From Marivita cryptomonadis (GTDB taxonomy: Bacteria; Pseudomonadota; Alphaproteobacteria; Rhodobacterales; Rhodobacteraceae): a DNA stretch of 64,000 nucleotides. The stretch spans positions 62,001 to 126,000 of the forward strand of contig NZ_JFKD01000003.1 in assembly GCF_002115725.1 (NCBI RefSeq). The letters are read 5' to 3'. Below, one piece after another: positions 26,592 through 34,837 of the stretch; position 1 is the stretch's first letter, and each line of letters starts with the position of its first letter. The position numbers were made by a program, and so were the translations under genes. Under the pieces are notes generated by a model. The model ran no database searches. It saw only the letters and a program-made list of their open reading frames with translations, and was not told the DNA's origin.

Positions 26592-27716
26592 TTATCGTTT
26601 GAACCCTGCCGCCACGAAGGGCAGTTTGGCAACAGAAACAGGAAGCCGTTTGCCCCGGACTTCGCCAAAAAGATTGGTGCCGATTTCAGCATGGGCAGCG
26701 TCGACATAGCCCATCGCAACAGGGGCGCCGACAGTTGGGCCAAACCCGCCCGATGTGACGGTGCCAACCGGAGTTTCTGCATCGGCCACGGCAAAAAGCA
26801 CAGTGCCTTCACGCATCGGTGCACGGCCTTCAGGAAGAAGTCCAACGCGCTTGCGATCGGCCCCCTTCTGCATCTCGCTTAGAATACGATCATCGCCAGG
26901 AAACCCGCCTTCGCGGTCGCCACCAGACCGGCGCGCTTTCTGGATGCCCCAGGTCAATCCGCCTTCGACCGGGGACGTTGTGTCGTCGATGTCATGGCCA
27001 TACAGACACAGCCCCGCCTCAAGGCGGAGCGAATCCCGTGCGCCAAGACCGATGGCCTCCACATCCTCGTGGGCCAGCAACGCCTGAGCCAGTTCTTGGG
27101 CCGCCGCCAAAGGCACGGATATTTCATATCCGTCTTCGCCGGTGTAACCGGACCGCGACACCCAGCATTCGGCCCCCGCAATCGGGACAGTGGCTACATC
27201 CATAAACCGCATCTCGGCCACTGACGGGTGATGTTCTGCCAACACGGCTTCGGCCTTCGGGCCCTGCAACGCCAAAAGCGCGCGGTTCTCCAAAAGCTTG
27301 ACTGTCACATCCGGCTCTAACCCGGCGCGCATGCGTGCCACATCCGCATCTTTGCAGGCCGCATTCACGACGACGAACAGGTGATCACCCCGATTGGCGA
27401 ACATAAGATCGTCTTCGATCCCGCCTGCATCATTGGTGAAAAATCCATAGCGCTGGCGGCCTTCGCCCAGTCCCAGCACATCCTGCGGGATCAACCGCTC
27501 CAAAGCAGCTTTGGCGACCTCAGGGTTGTCGGCCCGCAAAATGACCTGCCCCATATGGCTGACATCGAAAAGCCCCGCGGCCGCTCGGCAATGAAGATGT
27601 TCCTTCATCACACCTGCCTTGTACTGCACCGGCATTTCGTATCCCGCAAATGGGACCATCTTGGCGCCCAGCGCAACATGCAGATCGTATAGCGGTGTGC
27701 GTTTCAAATCGCTCAC
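26592..27716 (-). CDS. gcvT: Glycine cleavage system aminomethyltransferase (T-protein)
   Basis: This 374-residue protein starts with GTG at 27716 ([31 protein letters not shown]), 4 nt after an AAGGGATG ribosome site. Folate-dependent T-protein motifs are [23 protein letters not shown] and [16 protein letters not shown]. It releases ammonia and transfers the methylene group to tetrahydrofolate. The longer frame to 27953 runs into the glycine riboswitch and is rejected. First gene of gcvT-gcvH-gcvP. The order T-H-P and the riboswitch agree with control by glycine. Confidence 0.97.
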   Translation of the reverse strand: MSDLKRTPLYDLHVALGAKMVPFAGYEMPVQYKAGVMKEHLHCRAAAGLFDVSHMGQVILRADNPEVAKAALERLIPQDVLGLGEGRQRYGFFTNDAGGIEDDLMFANRGDHLFVVVNAACKDADVARMRAGLEPDVTVKLLENRALLALQGPKAEAVLAEHHPSVAEMRFMDVATVPIAGAECWVSRSGYTGEDGYEISVPLAAAQELAQALLAHEDVEAIGLGARDSLRLEAGLCLYGHDIDDTTSPVEGGLTWGIQKARRSGGDREGGFPGDDRILSEMQKGADRKRVGLLPEGRAPMREGTVLFAVADAETPVGTVTSGGFGPTVGAPVAMGYVDAAHAEIGTNLFGEVRGKRLPVSVAKLPFVAAGFKR

Positions 27717-27799
27717 GCGGCATCCCTTCGTGTCAGACCGGGCGCATGTGATACGACAACCGGCATATTCCAAATCGCGCAAAATGCGCGTTCGTCCTA

Positions 27800-27962
27800 T
27801 GCCCCCTCTGTCCTTTTGCCTGAGATCGTTATCCCTTCGGCGTTCCGGGTCACGCCCGAAATCTCTCCAGAGTTTATGTCCGCGACGGTCCTTCGGCCTG
27901 AGAGTTTCCGGGGGCGGTTGCTCCTTCGGCACCGGTCGAACCGGTTCTCCCATCGTGGATGA
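27800..27962 (-). ncRNA. Tandem glycine riboswitch upstream of gcvT
   Basis: Two glycine aptamers follow each other on the minus strand. Aptamer 1 (about 27952-27880) has GGGAGA, GTGCCGAAGGAGCAA and AACTCTCAGGCCGAAGGACC. Aptamer 2 (about 27872-27803) has GGAGAG, CGCCGAAGGGATAA and ATCTCAGGCAAAAGGACAG. These are the consensus features of the gcvT (glycine) riboswitch, whose tandem form binds two glycines and usually switches gcv expression on. About 85 nt separate it from the GTG start. No clear intrinsic terminator is seen in that gap, so control may be translational. Confidence 0.93.
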
Positions 27963-27999
27963 CGCGAGTGGTAGACCGTTTTCGCAACGGCCTCAAGTC

Positions 28000-28479
28000 T
28001 CAAACTGCGAGCGCGGCTTCTCTGGCAGCGCAAGCGCGTTCGGGGTTCAAGATGTCCAGAAGGTCGGCATTGGTGCACACAAGCGCGTCCAGCGTGATCG
28101 GATCAAGCGATAGATAGAACGCCTCGACCGCGTCGGTCAAAGCCGTCCGCAGACGACACGCATCTTTCAGCGGACAGGTGTTGTCGACATCGGCAAAACA
28201 CTCGGCCAGCGGCACCGGTGCCTCGAGCACGCGGAACACGTCGCCGATCCTGATCTGATCTGCCGGACGCCCCAACTCCAAACCGCCATTGCGCCCGCGT
28301 TGGGTGTGAAGGAACCCAAGTTGCCCAAGTTGGTTGATCACCTGAGCTAGGTGGTTTTCCGACGCATTACAGCGTTCCGCAATTTCTGCCTTGGTCACAA
28401 GACGCCCCGTATTGGCGGCGCAGAACATGAGGACACGCATCGCGATGTTGGTTCGTTTGGTGACACGCAAGGCAGTCAT
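28000..28479 (-). CDS. nsrR: Rrf2-family regulator, NsrR-like
   Basis: This 159-residue protein has an N-terminal winged helix (KRTNIAMRVLMFCAANTGRLVTKAEIAERCNASENHLAQVINQLGQLGFL) and GRNGGLELGRPA. The cluster ligands C-x8-C-P-L-x3-C (CFADVDNTCPLKDAC) are the NsrR pattern for an Fe-S cluster that senses nitric oxide. ATG 28479 touches the AAAGG site. A TTG nine bases downstream (28470) is better spaced and gives MRVTKRTN, the usual NsrR N-terminus. A perfect FNR box lies about 50 bp upstream. The NsrR name rests on the cysteine pattern. Confidence 0.82.
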   Translation of the reverse strand: MTALRVTKRTNIAMRVLMFCAANTGRLVTKAEIAERCNASENHLAQVINQLGQLGFLHTQRGRNGGLELGRPADQIRIGDVFRVLEAPVPLAECFADVDNTCPLKDACRLRTALTDAVEAFYLSLDPITLDALVCTNADLLDILNPERACAAREAALAV

Positions 28480-28526
28480 CCTTTCAGATCGGTTGGCCAA
28501 ACCTACCGGATCATGCAAAGCTGTCT

Positions 28527-28540
28527 TTGATATACATCAA
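28527..28540. promoter_or_regulatory. FNR/FnrL-type box TTGATATACATCAA
   Basis: TTGAT and ATCAA half-sites with a 4-bp spacer form a perfect match to the FNR consensus. The box is in the 83-bp divergent gap between the NsrR-like gene and the gamma-glutamylcyclotransferase-like gene. It is centred about 54 bp from the regulator start and 29 bp from the other. NO-responsive Dnr/NnrR proteins read a similar site. Confidence 0.7.
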
Positions 28541-28562
28541 CCATTCGTGAGCAGATAGCCCC

Positions 28563-29126
28563 GTGAAGCACCCGCATTTTTTCGGCTACGGATCACTGGT
28601 GAACCGGAACACCCACAGCTTTACCCCACTTCATGCCTCGCACATCACCGGTTGGCGGCGCGTCTGGCAACGTGCGCCGAACCGCCCAGCAGCCTTCCTG
28701 TCTGTGATTGCCGAAGCCGAAAGCGTCATCGACGGAGTCATCGCCCCCGTTCCCAACGACGACTGGGTCGCTCTGGATGCGCGGGAGTTTTCCTATTCCC
28801 GCCTTGCTGTCACCGACGCGGTTCAGCACACAGCGCAGGATGTACGTGACATCTCGATCTACGCCATCCCGCCGGGTAATGCGGCGCCACCGGACAAGGA
28901 TCACCCGATCCTGCTCAGCTATGTCGATGCGGTTCTGCAAGGGTATCTGCGTGAATTCGGCGAAGCCGGGGCTGAAAGGTTCTGCGCCACCACCGAAGGC
29001 TGGAACACCCCCGTACGCAACGATCGCAGCAATCCAGTCTATCCTCGGGCGCAAAAGCTCTCCGCAGCAGAACAAGCCTTTGTCGATGACATGTTGCTGA
29101 CCCTGCGCGCCAAGGTGTTTGCCTGA
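28563..29126 (+). CDS. Gamma-glutamylcyclotransferase-like protein
   Basis: This 187-residue protein starts at GTG (KHPHFFGYGSLVNRNTH). FGYGSLVN is the substrate-binding loop of the GGCT/AIG2-like fold, and residues 45-75 (FLSVIAEAESVIDGVIAPV) follow the fold. The catalytic glutamate is not assigned with certainty; E80-F in DAREFSYSRL is a candidate. The family forms 5-oxoproline from gamma-glutamyl compounds. It overlaps the next gene by one base (TGATG) and is likely co-transcribed with it, possibly under the FNR box. Confidence 0.75.
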   Translation: MKHPHFFGYGSLVNRNTHSFTPLHASHITGWRRVWQRAPNRPAAFLSVIAEAESVIDGVIAPVPNDDWVALDAREFSYSRLAVTDAVQHTAQDVRDISIYAIPPGNAAPPDKDHPILLSYVDAVLQGYLREFGEAGAERFCATTEGWNTPVRNDRSNPVYPRAQKLSAAEQAFVDDMLLTLRAKVFA

Positions 29127-30373
29127 TGCGCGAACGCATCTGGCTTTGGCTGACCCGGCTTTGGCGGCGCCCCGGCATCCGAATTTCAGCCTTTGGCAGC
29201 GCAGCCTTGCTGGTGGCACTGTTCGCACCGCTGTTTGATCAGTTCCTGCCCGACTCACTGGCCCAACGCTTCTCACGCGACGCGGTTCTACCGATTCTGA
29301 ACATCCTCGCCTCGTCGATGCTGGCGGTCACCACCTTTTCACTGGGCATCATGGTGCAAGCGTTTCGCTCGGCGGCAGGTCAGGCAACGCCGCGTGTGTA
29401 CCGGCTATTGATGCAGGATATGACGACCCTCAACGTCATGTCGGTCTTTGTGGGCGCGTTCCTCTTCTCGCTCGCCTCCATCGTCATGTTCCGCGCCGGG
29501 TTCTACGGCGACTCCGCTGCTGTGATCGTCTTCGGTCTGACCATGGTCTGCATCCTGATGATCGTTGTCGCGATCCTGCGCTGGATCGCCCATCTCAGCC
29601 AATTGGGCAGCCTGCACCACACCCTGACCTTGGTGGAACAATCCGCGACGCAACCGCTGGAACGGTTGGCCAAAACCCCCAACCTAGGCGCCCGCCCCGC
29701 GAGCGATGCACCGCGCGCACCGGACAGCTCAAAAGCACTCCTCTCACCGAGATCGGGCTATGTGCAATTCATCAGCCTGGCCGAACTCAACGAACAGCTC
29801 GAAAAACAGGACGCGACGCTTTGGGTGTACACCCCCCCCGGCAGTTGGGTGCTCAAGGATACGCCAATGGCCTATGTCGATGGCGAATGCGATTTGGACG
29901 CGCTGCTTGAAAACTTCACTCTGGGGGATGAACGCACCGTCGAACAGGATGCCCGCTTCGGCCTTGTGATCTTGTCCGAAGTCGCCTCGCGAGCACTGTC
30001 ACCCGGTGTGAACGATCCCGGCACTGCCATCGACGTGATCCACCGCATCGAACGCATCTTGTGGTCGCTGGGCCAGGGCATGAGCGACCCAGAGCGTGAC
30101 GCCAAACCCAAGTTCGACAGGGTCATCATCGGCACGGTGTCAGCGAACGATCTTCTGCATGACGGGTTTGCCAGCCTGATGCAGGACGGTGGCGACCGGT
30201 TTGATGTGATGGCGCAGATGCTTAAAGCTGCGAACCGGCTCAGCAAAAGCGACTGGTCGGATTTGGCGAATGCCGCTGAAGAGACCCGCGCTGCCACGCT
30301 AGGGATCATCGACCGCCGGATCGACGACCCCGACGCGGTCAAAGCTCTGCATCAAAAAGCCAAAGAAACTTAG
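29126..30373 (+). CDS. DUF2254 predicted membrane protein
   Basis: This 415-residue protein has four probable membrane helices in its first 165 residues (SAFGSAALLVALFAPLFDQF, NILASSMLAVTTFSLGIMVQ, VMSVFVGAFLFSLASIVMF, AAVIVFGLTMVCILMIVVAILRW). A soluble C-terminal domain follows. The segments TPRVYRLLMQD, YVQFIS, RTVEQDARFGLVILSEVASRALSPGVNDPGTAIDVIHR are typical of DUF2254. Function unknown. Its stop overlaps the convergent gltX stop by 4 bp. Confidence 0.88.
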   Translation: MRERIWLWLTRLWRRPGIRISAFGSAALLVALFAPLFDQFLPDSLAQRFSRDAVLPILNILASSMLAVTTFSLGIMVQAFRSAAGQATPRVYRLLMQDMTTLNVMSVFVGAFLFSLASIVMFRAGFYGDSAAVIVFGLTMVCILMIVVAILRWIAHLSQLGSLHHTLTLVEQSATQPLERLAKTPNLGARPASDAPRAPDSSKALLSPRSGYVQFISLAELNEQLEKQDATLWVYTPPGSWVLKDTPMAYVDGECDLDALLENFTLGDERTVEQDARFGLVILSEVASRALSPGVNDPGTAIDVIHRIERILWSLGQGMSDPERDAKPKFDRVIIGTVSANDLLHDGFASLMQDGGDRFDVMAQMLKAANRLSKSDWSDLANAAEETRAATLGIIDRRIDDPDAVKALHQKAKET

Positions 30374-31707
30374 GCTTTCGCGAGTTTGCGTGCTGGAATG
30401 GTTTGCAACACGGGTAGCAGATCGGCCATTTCCGGCCCCCGCTCTTGCCCGGTCAGCGCCTTGCGCAGCGGCATGAACAGACCCTTGCCCTTGCGGCCTG
30501 TCGCCTCTTTCACGGCGCTGGTCCAACTGCCCCATGCATCCGGGCCAAGTGGGCCCTCGGGCAGCAGAGCCATCGCTTCTGCAATGAATTCTGCGTCTTC
30601 ATCCGCGACCATCGGCTCCGCGCCCTCGGCACAGAGCGCCCACCATTTGGCGATATCGTGGCGCGTGGTGATGTTGTCGCGTGCCACGTTCCAAAACGCT
30701 TCGGCCTTGTCAGCCGGAACGCCCAGCGCATCCAGATCGCCTTTGACGGCCGTCACATCCAGCCCGTGCAACTTGCGCGCGGTCAGCGGGAAAAGGTCCT
30801 CAAAATCGAACTTCGTCGGCGCAGAGCCAAACTGGCTTAGGTCAAACCCATCCGAGATCTCTTCGAGCGACAATCGCAATTCCACCGGCTGTGACGAACC
30901 CAGCCGCGCCATCAGGCTCAGCAATGCCTCTGGCTCAATGCCCTGCTCGCGCAGATCGCGCAGCGCCAGTGTGCCCAGGCGCTTGGACAGCGACTCGCCC
31001 TGCGGCCCCGTCAGCAGCGAATGATGCGCAAAAGACGGCACGGTGCCGCCCAGCGCGCGGATGATCTGGATCTGCGTTGCGGTGTTGGTCACGTGATCGG
31101 ACCCGCGCACGACGTTGGTCACACCCATCTCGGTATCGTCTACAACCGACGCAAGCGTATAAAGGATCTGCTTATCCGCCCGGATCAGCACCGGGTCGCT
31201 GACGCTGGCCGCATCAATTGAAATGTCGCCAAGGATGCCATCGGTCCATTCGATCCGTTCCTGGTCCAGCTTGAACCGCCAGACGCCATCGCCCCGCTCG
31301 GCGCGCAGTTTGGCCTTTTCATCTTCGGACAAGGCAAGCGCCGCACGATCATAAACCGGCGGTTTGCCCATGTTCAGCTGTTTCTTGCGCTTCAGGTCCA
31401 ATTCGGTCGGTGTCTCGAACGCCTCGTAGAAACGCCCCATCTCGCGCAGCGTGTCGGCTGCCGCGTGGTACTGGTCCAACCGCTCGGACTGCCGCTCAAC
31501 ACGGTCCCATGTCAGGCCCAACCACTCCAGGTCATACTTGAGCGCATCGACATATTCTTCCTTTGACCGCTCCGGGTCGGTGTCGTCGATCCGCAGGATG
31601 AATGTCCCACCGGACTTGTGGGCGATAAGGTAGTTGAACAAGGCGGTGCGCAGGTTGCCGACATGGATGTAACCAGTGGGTGACGGGGCGAAACGGGTGG
31701 TTGTCAT
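30370..31707 (-). CDS. gltX: Glutamate--tRNA ligase
   Basis: This 445-residue class I synthetase has the HIGH region FAPSPTGYIHVGNLRTALFNYL, the RIDDTDPERSKEEY segment and the KMSKS-equivalent ESLSKRLGTLALRDL. The C-terminal anticodon-binding part is shorter than in E. coli GltX, as in many alphaproteobacteria. Rhodobacteraceae commonly carry two gltX paralogues; whether this one also charges tRNA-Gln cannot be told from sequence. ATG 31707 is supported by the conserved N-terminus. Convergent with the DUF2254 gene. Confidence 0.96.
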   Translation of the reverse strand: MTTTRFAPSPTGYIHVGNLRTALFNYLIAHKSGGTFILRIDDTDPERSKEEYVDALKYDLEWLGLTWDRVERQSERLDQYHAAADTLREMGRFYEAFETPTELDLKRKKQLNMGKPPVYDRAALALSEDEKAKLRAERGDGVWRFKLDQERIEWTDGILGDISIDAASVSDPVLIRADKQILYTLASVVDDTEMGVTNVVRGSDHVTNTATQIQIIRALGGTVPSFAHHSLLTGPQGESLSKRLGTLALRDLREQGIEPEALLSLMARLGSSQPVELRLSLEEISDGFDLSQFGSAPTKFDFEDLFPLTARKLHGLDVTAVKGDLDALGVPADKAEAFWNVARDNITTRHDIAKWWALCAEGAEPMVADEDAEFIAEAMALLPEGPLGPDAWGSWTSAVKEATGRKGKGLFMPLRKALTGQERGPEMADLLPVLQTIPARKLAKA

Positions 31708-31874
31708 GGACTGTGTCTCCTGTTGACCGCGCTTTCACACAAAGGGATGCTTTTGTCCAGAAAGCCCCGCACCAATGCTCTGCACGATTGCACAGTCACG
31801 AAGCCGTGAATGAACAAGCTTTGGTCGGTTTTGCAGCTACACTCCTTCCCAGATAAAACAGGGGAGCGATCAAT

Positions 31875-32801
31875 ATGTCCGAATTTTCCATGTCACGCCG
31901 CAGCCTTCTTGCCGGGGCCGCCGCCCTTCCGATGGCAGCAGGTCTTGGCATCACCAAGGCAAGCGCCGCCGGTCACATGCAAGGGGCTCAGATCCCCCGC
32001 GTAAACCGTTTCGGCGTCGGCGATTTCGAAGTCACCACGATGCTCGTTGGCAGCCGCACAGTGGAAGAACCGCAAACGATCTTCGGTATGAACGTCAGCG
32101 CCGAAGAATTCGCAGCCGCGTCAGCCGAAGCGCGCATTCCGATCGACAAGGCGCAGTTCTTTTTCACGCCGACTCTTGTCAACACAGGCGCTGAACTGAT
32201 CCTGTTCGACACCGGCCTCAACGGGGCAGCTACCGCGCAGGCGGTAGAAATGGCAGGCTATACCGCCGATGCCGTAACCCATGTCGTTTTGACCCACATG
32301 CACGGTGACCACATCGGCGGCCTGATGACCGACGGTGCAGAGACTTTCAGCAACGCCGCCTACATCACCGGTCAGGCGGAGTTCGACCACTGGTCGGGCA
32401 CCGACAACGAAGGCTTTGCCAACAACGTCAAACCGCTGGCGGAAAAAATGTCCTTCCTTGGCGATGGCGACAGCGTCACCTCGGGCATCACGGCGATGGC
32501 CGCGTTTGGGCATACGCCGGGTCACATGACCTTCATGCTCGACAGCAATGACCAGCAGCTTCTGATCCTTGCCGACCTGACCAACCACTATGTCTGGTCT
32601 CTGGCACATCCCGATTGGGAAGTCCGTTTCGACATGGACAAAGCCGCCGCTGCTGCATCGCGCCGCAATGTTCTGGGCATGCTGGCGACAGACGCGGTTC
32701 CGTTCATCGGCTACCACATGCCTTTCCCGGGTGTGGGCTATGTCGAAACACGCGGTGACGGCTTCCACTATGTGCCACACAGCTATCAGCTCTTGCTCTG
32801 A
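31875..32801 (+). CDS. MBL-fold metallo-hydrolase, Tat-exported
   Basis: This 308-residue protein begins with a twin-arginine signal (SRRSLLAGAAALPMAAGLG, cleaved after AASAA). The metallo-beta-lactamase motif is T-H141-M-H143-G-D145-H146-I-G-G, with downstream HTPGHMTF and a late ADLTNHY metal aspartate region. The N-terminal FFFTPTLVNTGAELILFDTGL is typical of lactonase-like or general hydrolase members. Location is the periplasm. A GGGGAG ribosome site lies before the ATG. Substrate unknown; lactonase activity is possible but unsupported. Confidence 0.87.
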   Translation: MSEFSMSRRSLLAGAAALPMAAGLGITKASAAGHMQGAQIPRVNRFGVGDFEVTTMLVGSRTVEEPQTIFGMNVSAEEFAAASAEARIPIDKAQFFFTPTLVNTGAELILFDTGLNGAATAQAVEMAGYTADAVTHVVLTHMHGDHIGGLMTDGAETFSNAAYITGQAEFDHWSGTDNEGFANNVKPLAEKMSFLGDGDSVTSGITAMAAFGHTPGHMTFMLDSNDQQLLILADLTNHYVWSLAHPDWEVRFDMDKAAAAASRRNVLGMLATDAVPFIGYHMPFPGVGYVETRGDGFHYVPHSYQLLL

Positions 32802-32843
32802 TCTTGGCTTGACGCGGTCAACTTGTGCGGTGCTGATACACGG

Positions 32844-33236
32844 ATGACCGCACAAGACGATATCGACGACATTACACGCTATGCCGAGGCAGCCCTGAAC
32901 GGGCTGCCTTTGCCGTTTCGGGACCTATGCCAGGACGTTCTTCTTCAGGTCACCGACTGGCCACCCGACGATGTTCTGGCCGATCTGGAGATCGACGATC
33001 CGCTGGAACTGACCGGGCTCTATGACGGCATCCCCCTGACCGAGAAATCCGCCGGTGATCCGTCGCCCTTTCCCGATCAGGTTTGGCTTTATGCCGAACC
33101 CATCCTTGCCGAATGGCGCGACCGAAAATCAGTGACGCTTCAGGATTTGGTAGCCCATATCGTCGCGCATGAAATTGCGCATCACTTTGGCTGGACCGAT
33201 GACGAGATTGCCGAAGTGGACCGCTGGTGGGAATAG
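32844..33236 (+). CDS. Small zincin-like metallopeptidase
   Basis: This 130-residue protein ends with H109-E110-I-A-H113-H-F-G-W-T-D119, the extended HExxHxxGxxD zinc motif of the small metallopeptidase family found widely in bacteria (COG3824 type). The N-terminal part (ALNGLPLPFRDLCQDVLLQV) and DPLELTGLYDGIPL match this family. It has no signal peptide. Start 32844 is preferred over 32823 because the extra residues are unconserved. It lies 42 bp after the MBL gene and could share its transcript. Peptidase targets are unknown. Confidence 0.85.
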   Translation: MTAQDDIDDITRYAEAALNGLPLPFRDLCQDVLLQVTDWPPDDVLADLEIDDPLELTGLYDGIPLTEKSAGDPSPFPDQVWLYAEPILAEWRDRKSVTLQDLVAHIVAHEIAHHFGWTDDEIAEVDRWWE

Positions 33237-33284
33237 CCCGGCCAAAGTTTGCAAACCCGCGCACCGAGTTTGCAAACACTCACA

Positions 33285-34682
33285 TCACCCGTCCGTCAAA
33301 GCCCCGTTGATCCATTCACCCGTGGCGGTTTCACCCGAGCCATAGCGCATCGTGCCAGTGCCCTGACGTTTGCCGTCTAGGAACGTGCCCTCGTAGACAT
33401 CGCCATTGGCATAGGTCGCGGTCCCCTGACCGCTGATCTCGCCATTCTGCCAGTCTCCGACGTACTTGAACCCGTCGGCCATGGTGATCTCGCCCTGCCC
33501 ATGACGCTGCCCGTCCGCAAACTGACCAACATAGAAGGTGCCATCAGTGTAGGTCGCTGTGCCCTGCCCGTGGCGCTGCCCGTCCAGCCATTCGCCTTCG
33601 TACTTGTAGCCGTCAGGGTATGTCATGACGCCATAGCCGTGGTTGCGTGCGTTCTTGAAGTCGCCCTCATACACAAGCCCATTGGCATAAACCGCACGGC
33701 CCTTGCCGTCGATCACACCATCGATCCAATCGCCTTCGTAGGTCGACCCATCCGGATAGGTGATCTTGCCCTCACCATTGGCAAGATCGCCCCGGAACTG
33801 GCCTTCGTAGACAGAGCCATCGGGATAGGTGACCTTGCCGATCCCTTCGATCTGCCCAGCCACCCATGCGCCTTCGTAACGGTAGCCGTCGGTGCCAACG
33901 AACATACCTTGCCCGTGGCGCAGGTCGTCCTTGAACTCTCCTTCGTAGACATCGCCGTTGGCATAGCGCACCGTGCCCTGCCCGTCGCGGCGTCCAGCGA
34001 CAAGCTGGCCTTCGTAGACATCACCGTTGGATTGGGTCAGCGTGCCGATCCCGTCGATCTGCCCGTCTTTCCACATTCCGTCATAGACCAGACCGTCTGG
34101 CATGGTCAGTTTGCCCTGCCCTTCGCGGTCACCATCCGCGACGCGGCCCTCATAGGTCGACCCATCGGGATAGGTGATGGTCCCGTTGCCTTCCTTAACA
34201 CCATTGATCCAGTCGCCTTCGTAGACATAGCCACCCGGGCTTTGCATCGTGCCACGCCCGTGATGCAGCGCATTGCGGAACGATCCTTCGTAGCGCACGC
34301 CATTGGCATAAAGCGCCACGCCCTGCCCGGTGATCTTGCCGTCGAGCCACGATCCTTCATAGGTCGACCCATCTGCAAACACGATCTTGCCGATGCCCTC
34401 GGGCTTGCCCTTGGTGAACTGGCCTTCATAGACCGAACCGTTCGGGAACCGCGCCACACCGTCGCCGCGAATCTCGCCCTCGACCCAGTCGCCGGTGTAT
34501 TCATAGCCGTTCGGCAAACGGTAGGTGCCGGTGCCATGTTGCAACCCGTTTAGGAACGTCCCCTCGTACACGCCCCCATCATCGTATTGCTTGGTCTGCA
34601 CCTCGCCGTCCTGCGCCACAGCGCCCTGTGCGAGGATAAGTGCGACGGCCGCACCCAGAATGACTTTGCTGCCCGGTCTCAT
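33285..34682 (-). CDS. Exported MORN-repeat protein built from a duplicated nine-repeat block
   Basis: This 465-residue protein has a signal peptide (RPGSKVILGAAVALILAQGAVAQ) and then 18 complete 23-residue MORN repeats from residue 37 to 450, plus a partial one to 465. The consensus is VYEGxWxxGxxxGxGxxxYxDG. Repeats 1-9 (37-243) align in order with repeats 10-18 (244-450). For example, SVYEGQF/STYEGSW/VRYEGSF in the first half match SVYEGQF/STYEGDW/LVYEGDF in the second. MORN arrays form long beta-sheets that bind lipids or proteins; a periplasmic or surface scaffold role is inferred. ATG 34682 is chosen because the signal starts there. Divergent from nadE. Confidence 0.92.
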   Translation of the reverse strand: MRPGSKVILGAAVALILAQGAVAQDGEVQTKQYDDGGVYEGTFLNGLQHGTGTYRLPNGYEYTGDWVEGEIRGDGVARFPNGSVYEGQFTKGKPEGIGKIVFADGSTYEGSWLDGKITGQGVALYANGVRYEGSFRNALHHGRGTMQSPGGYVYEGDWINGVKEGNGTITYPDGSTYEGRVADGDREGQGKLTMPDGLVYDGMWKDGQIDGIGTLTQSNGDVYEGQLVAGRRDGQGTVRYANGDVYEGEFKDDLRHGQGMFVGTDGYRYEGAWVAGQIEGIGKVTYPDGSVYEGQFRGDLANGEGKITYPDGSTYEGDWIDGVIDGKGRAVYANGLVYEGDFKNARNHGYGVMTYPDGYKYEGEWLDGQRHGQGTATYTDGTFYVGQFADGQRHGQGEITMADGFKYVGDWQNGEISGQGTATYANGDVYEGTFLDGKRQGTGTMRYGSGETATGEWINGALTDG

Positions 34683-34837
34683 TTGTTCGCTATCCCACTC
34701 ATGTCCGTTGCCATGACCCTGTCCCCGAAACCTATGCGAGCAGGCGGGGTCAGACAATGTCTTATCCCACAAGTGGCTTTCCCTCGCGCGGGGTTCTGCT
34801 ATGTCACCCGCGATATCGGCAAAGGAAGGACCGCCCC

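Noticed and set aside
30370..30373. Four-base overlap of gltX and DUF2254 stops as a sign of truncation
   Set aside because: Both proteins have full-length, family-typical C-termini; tight convergent packing is common here.
33285..34682. CRISPR-like or minisatellite repeat
   Set aside because: The periodicity is 69 bp in frame and encodes MORN repeats; DNA copies diverge at third positions, so this is a coding repeat.
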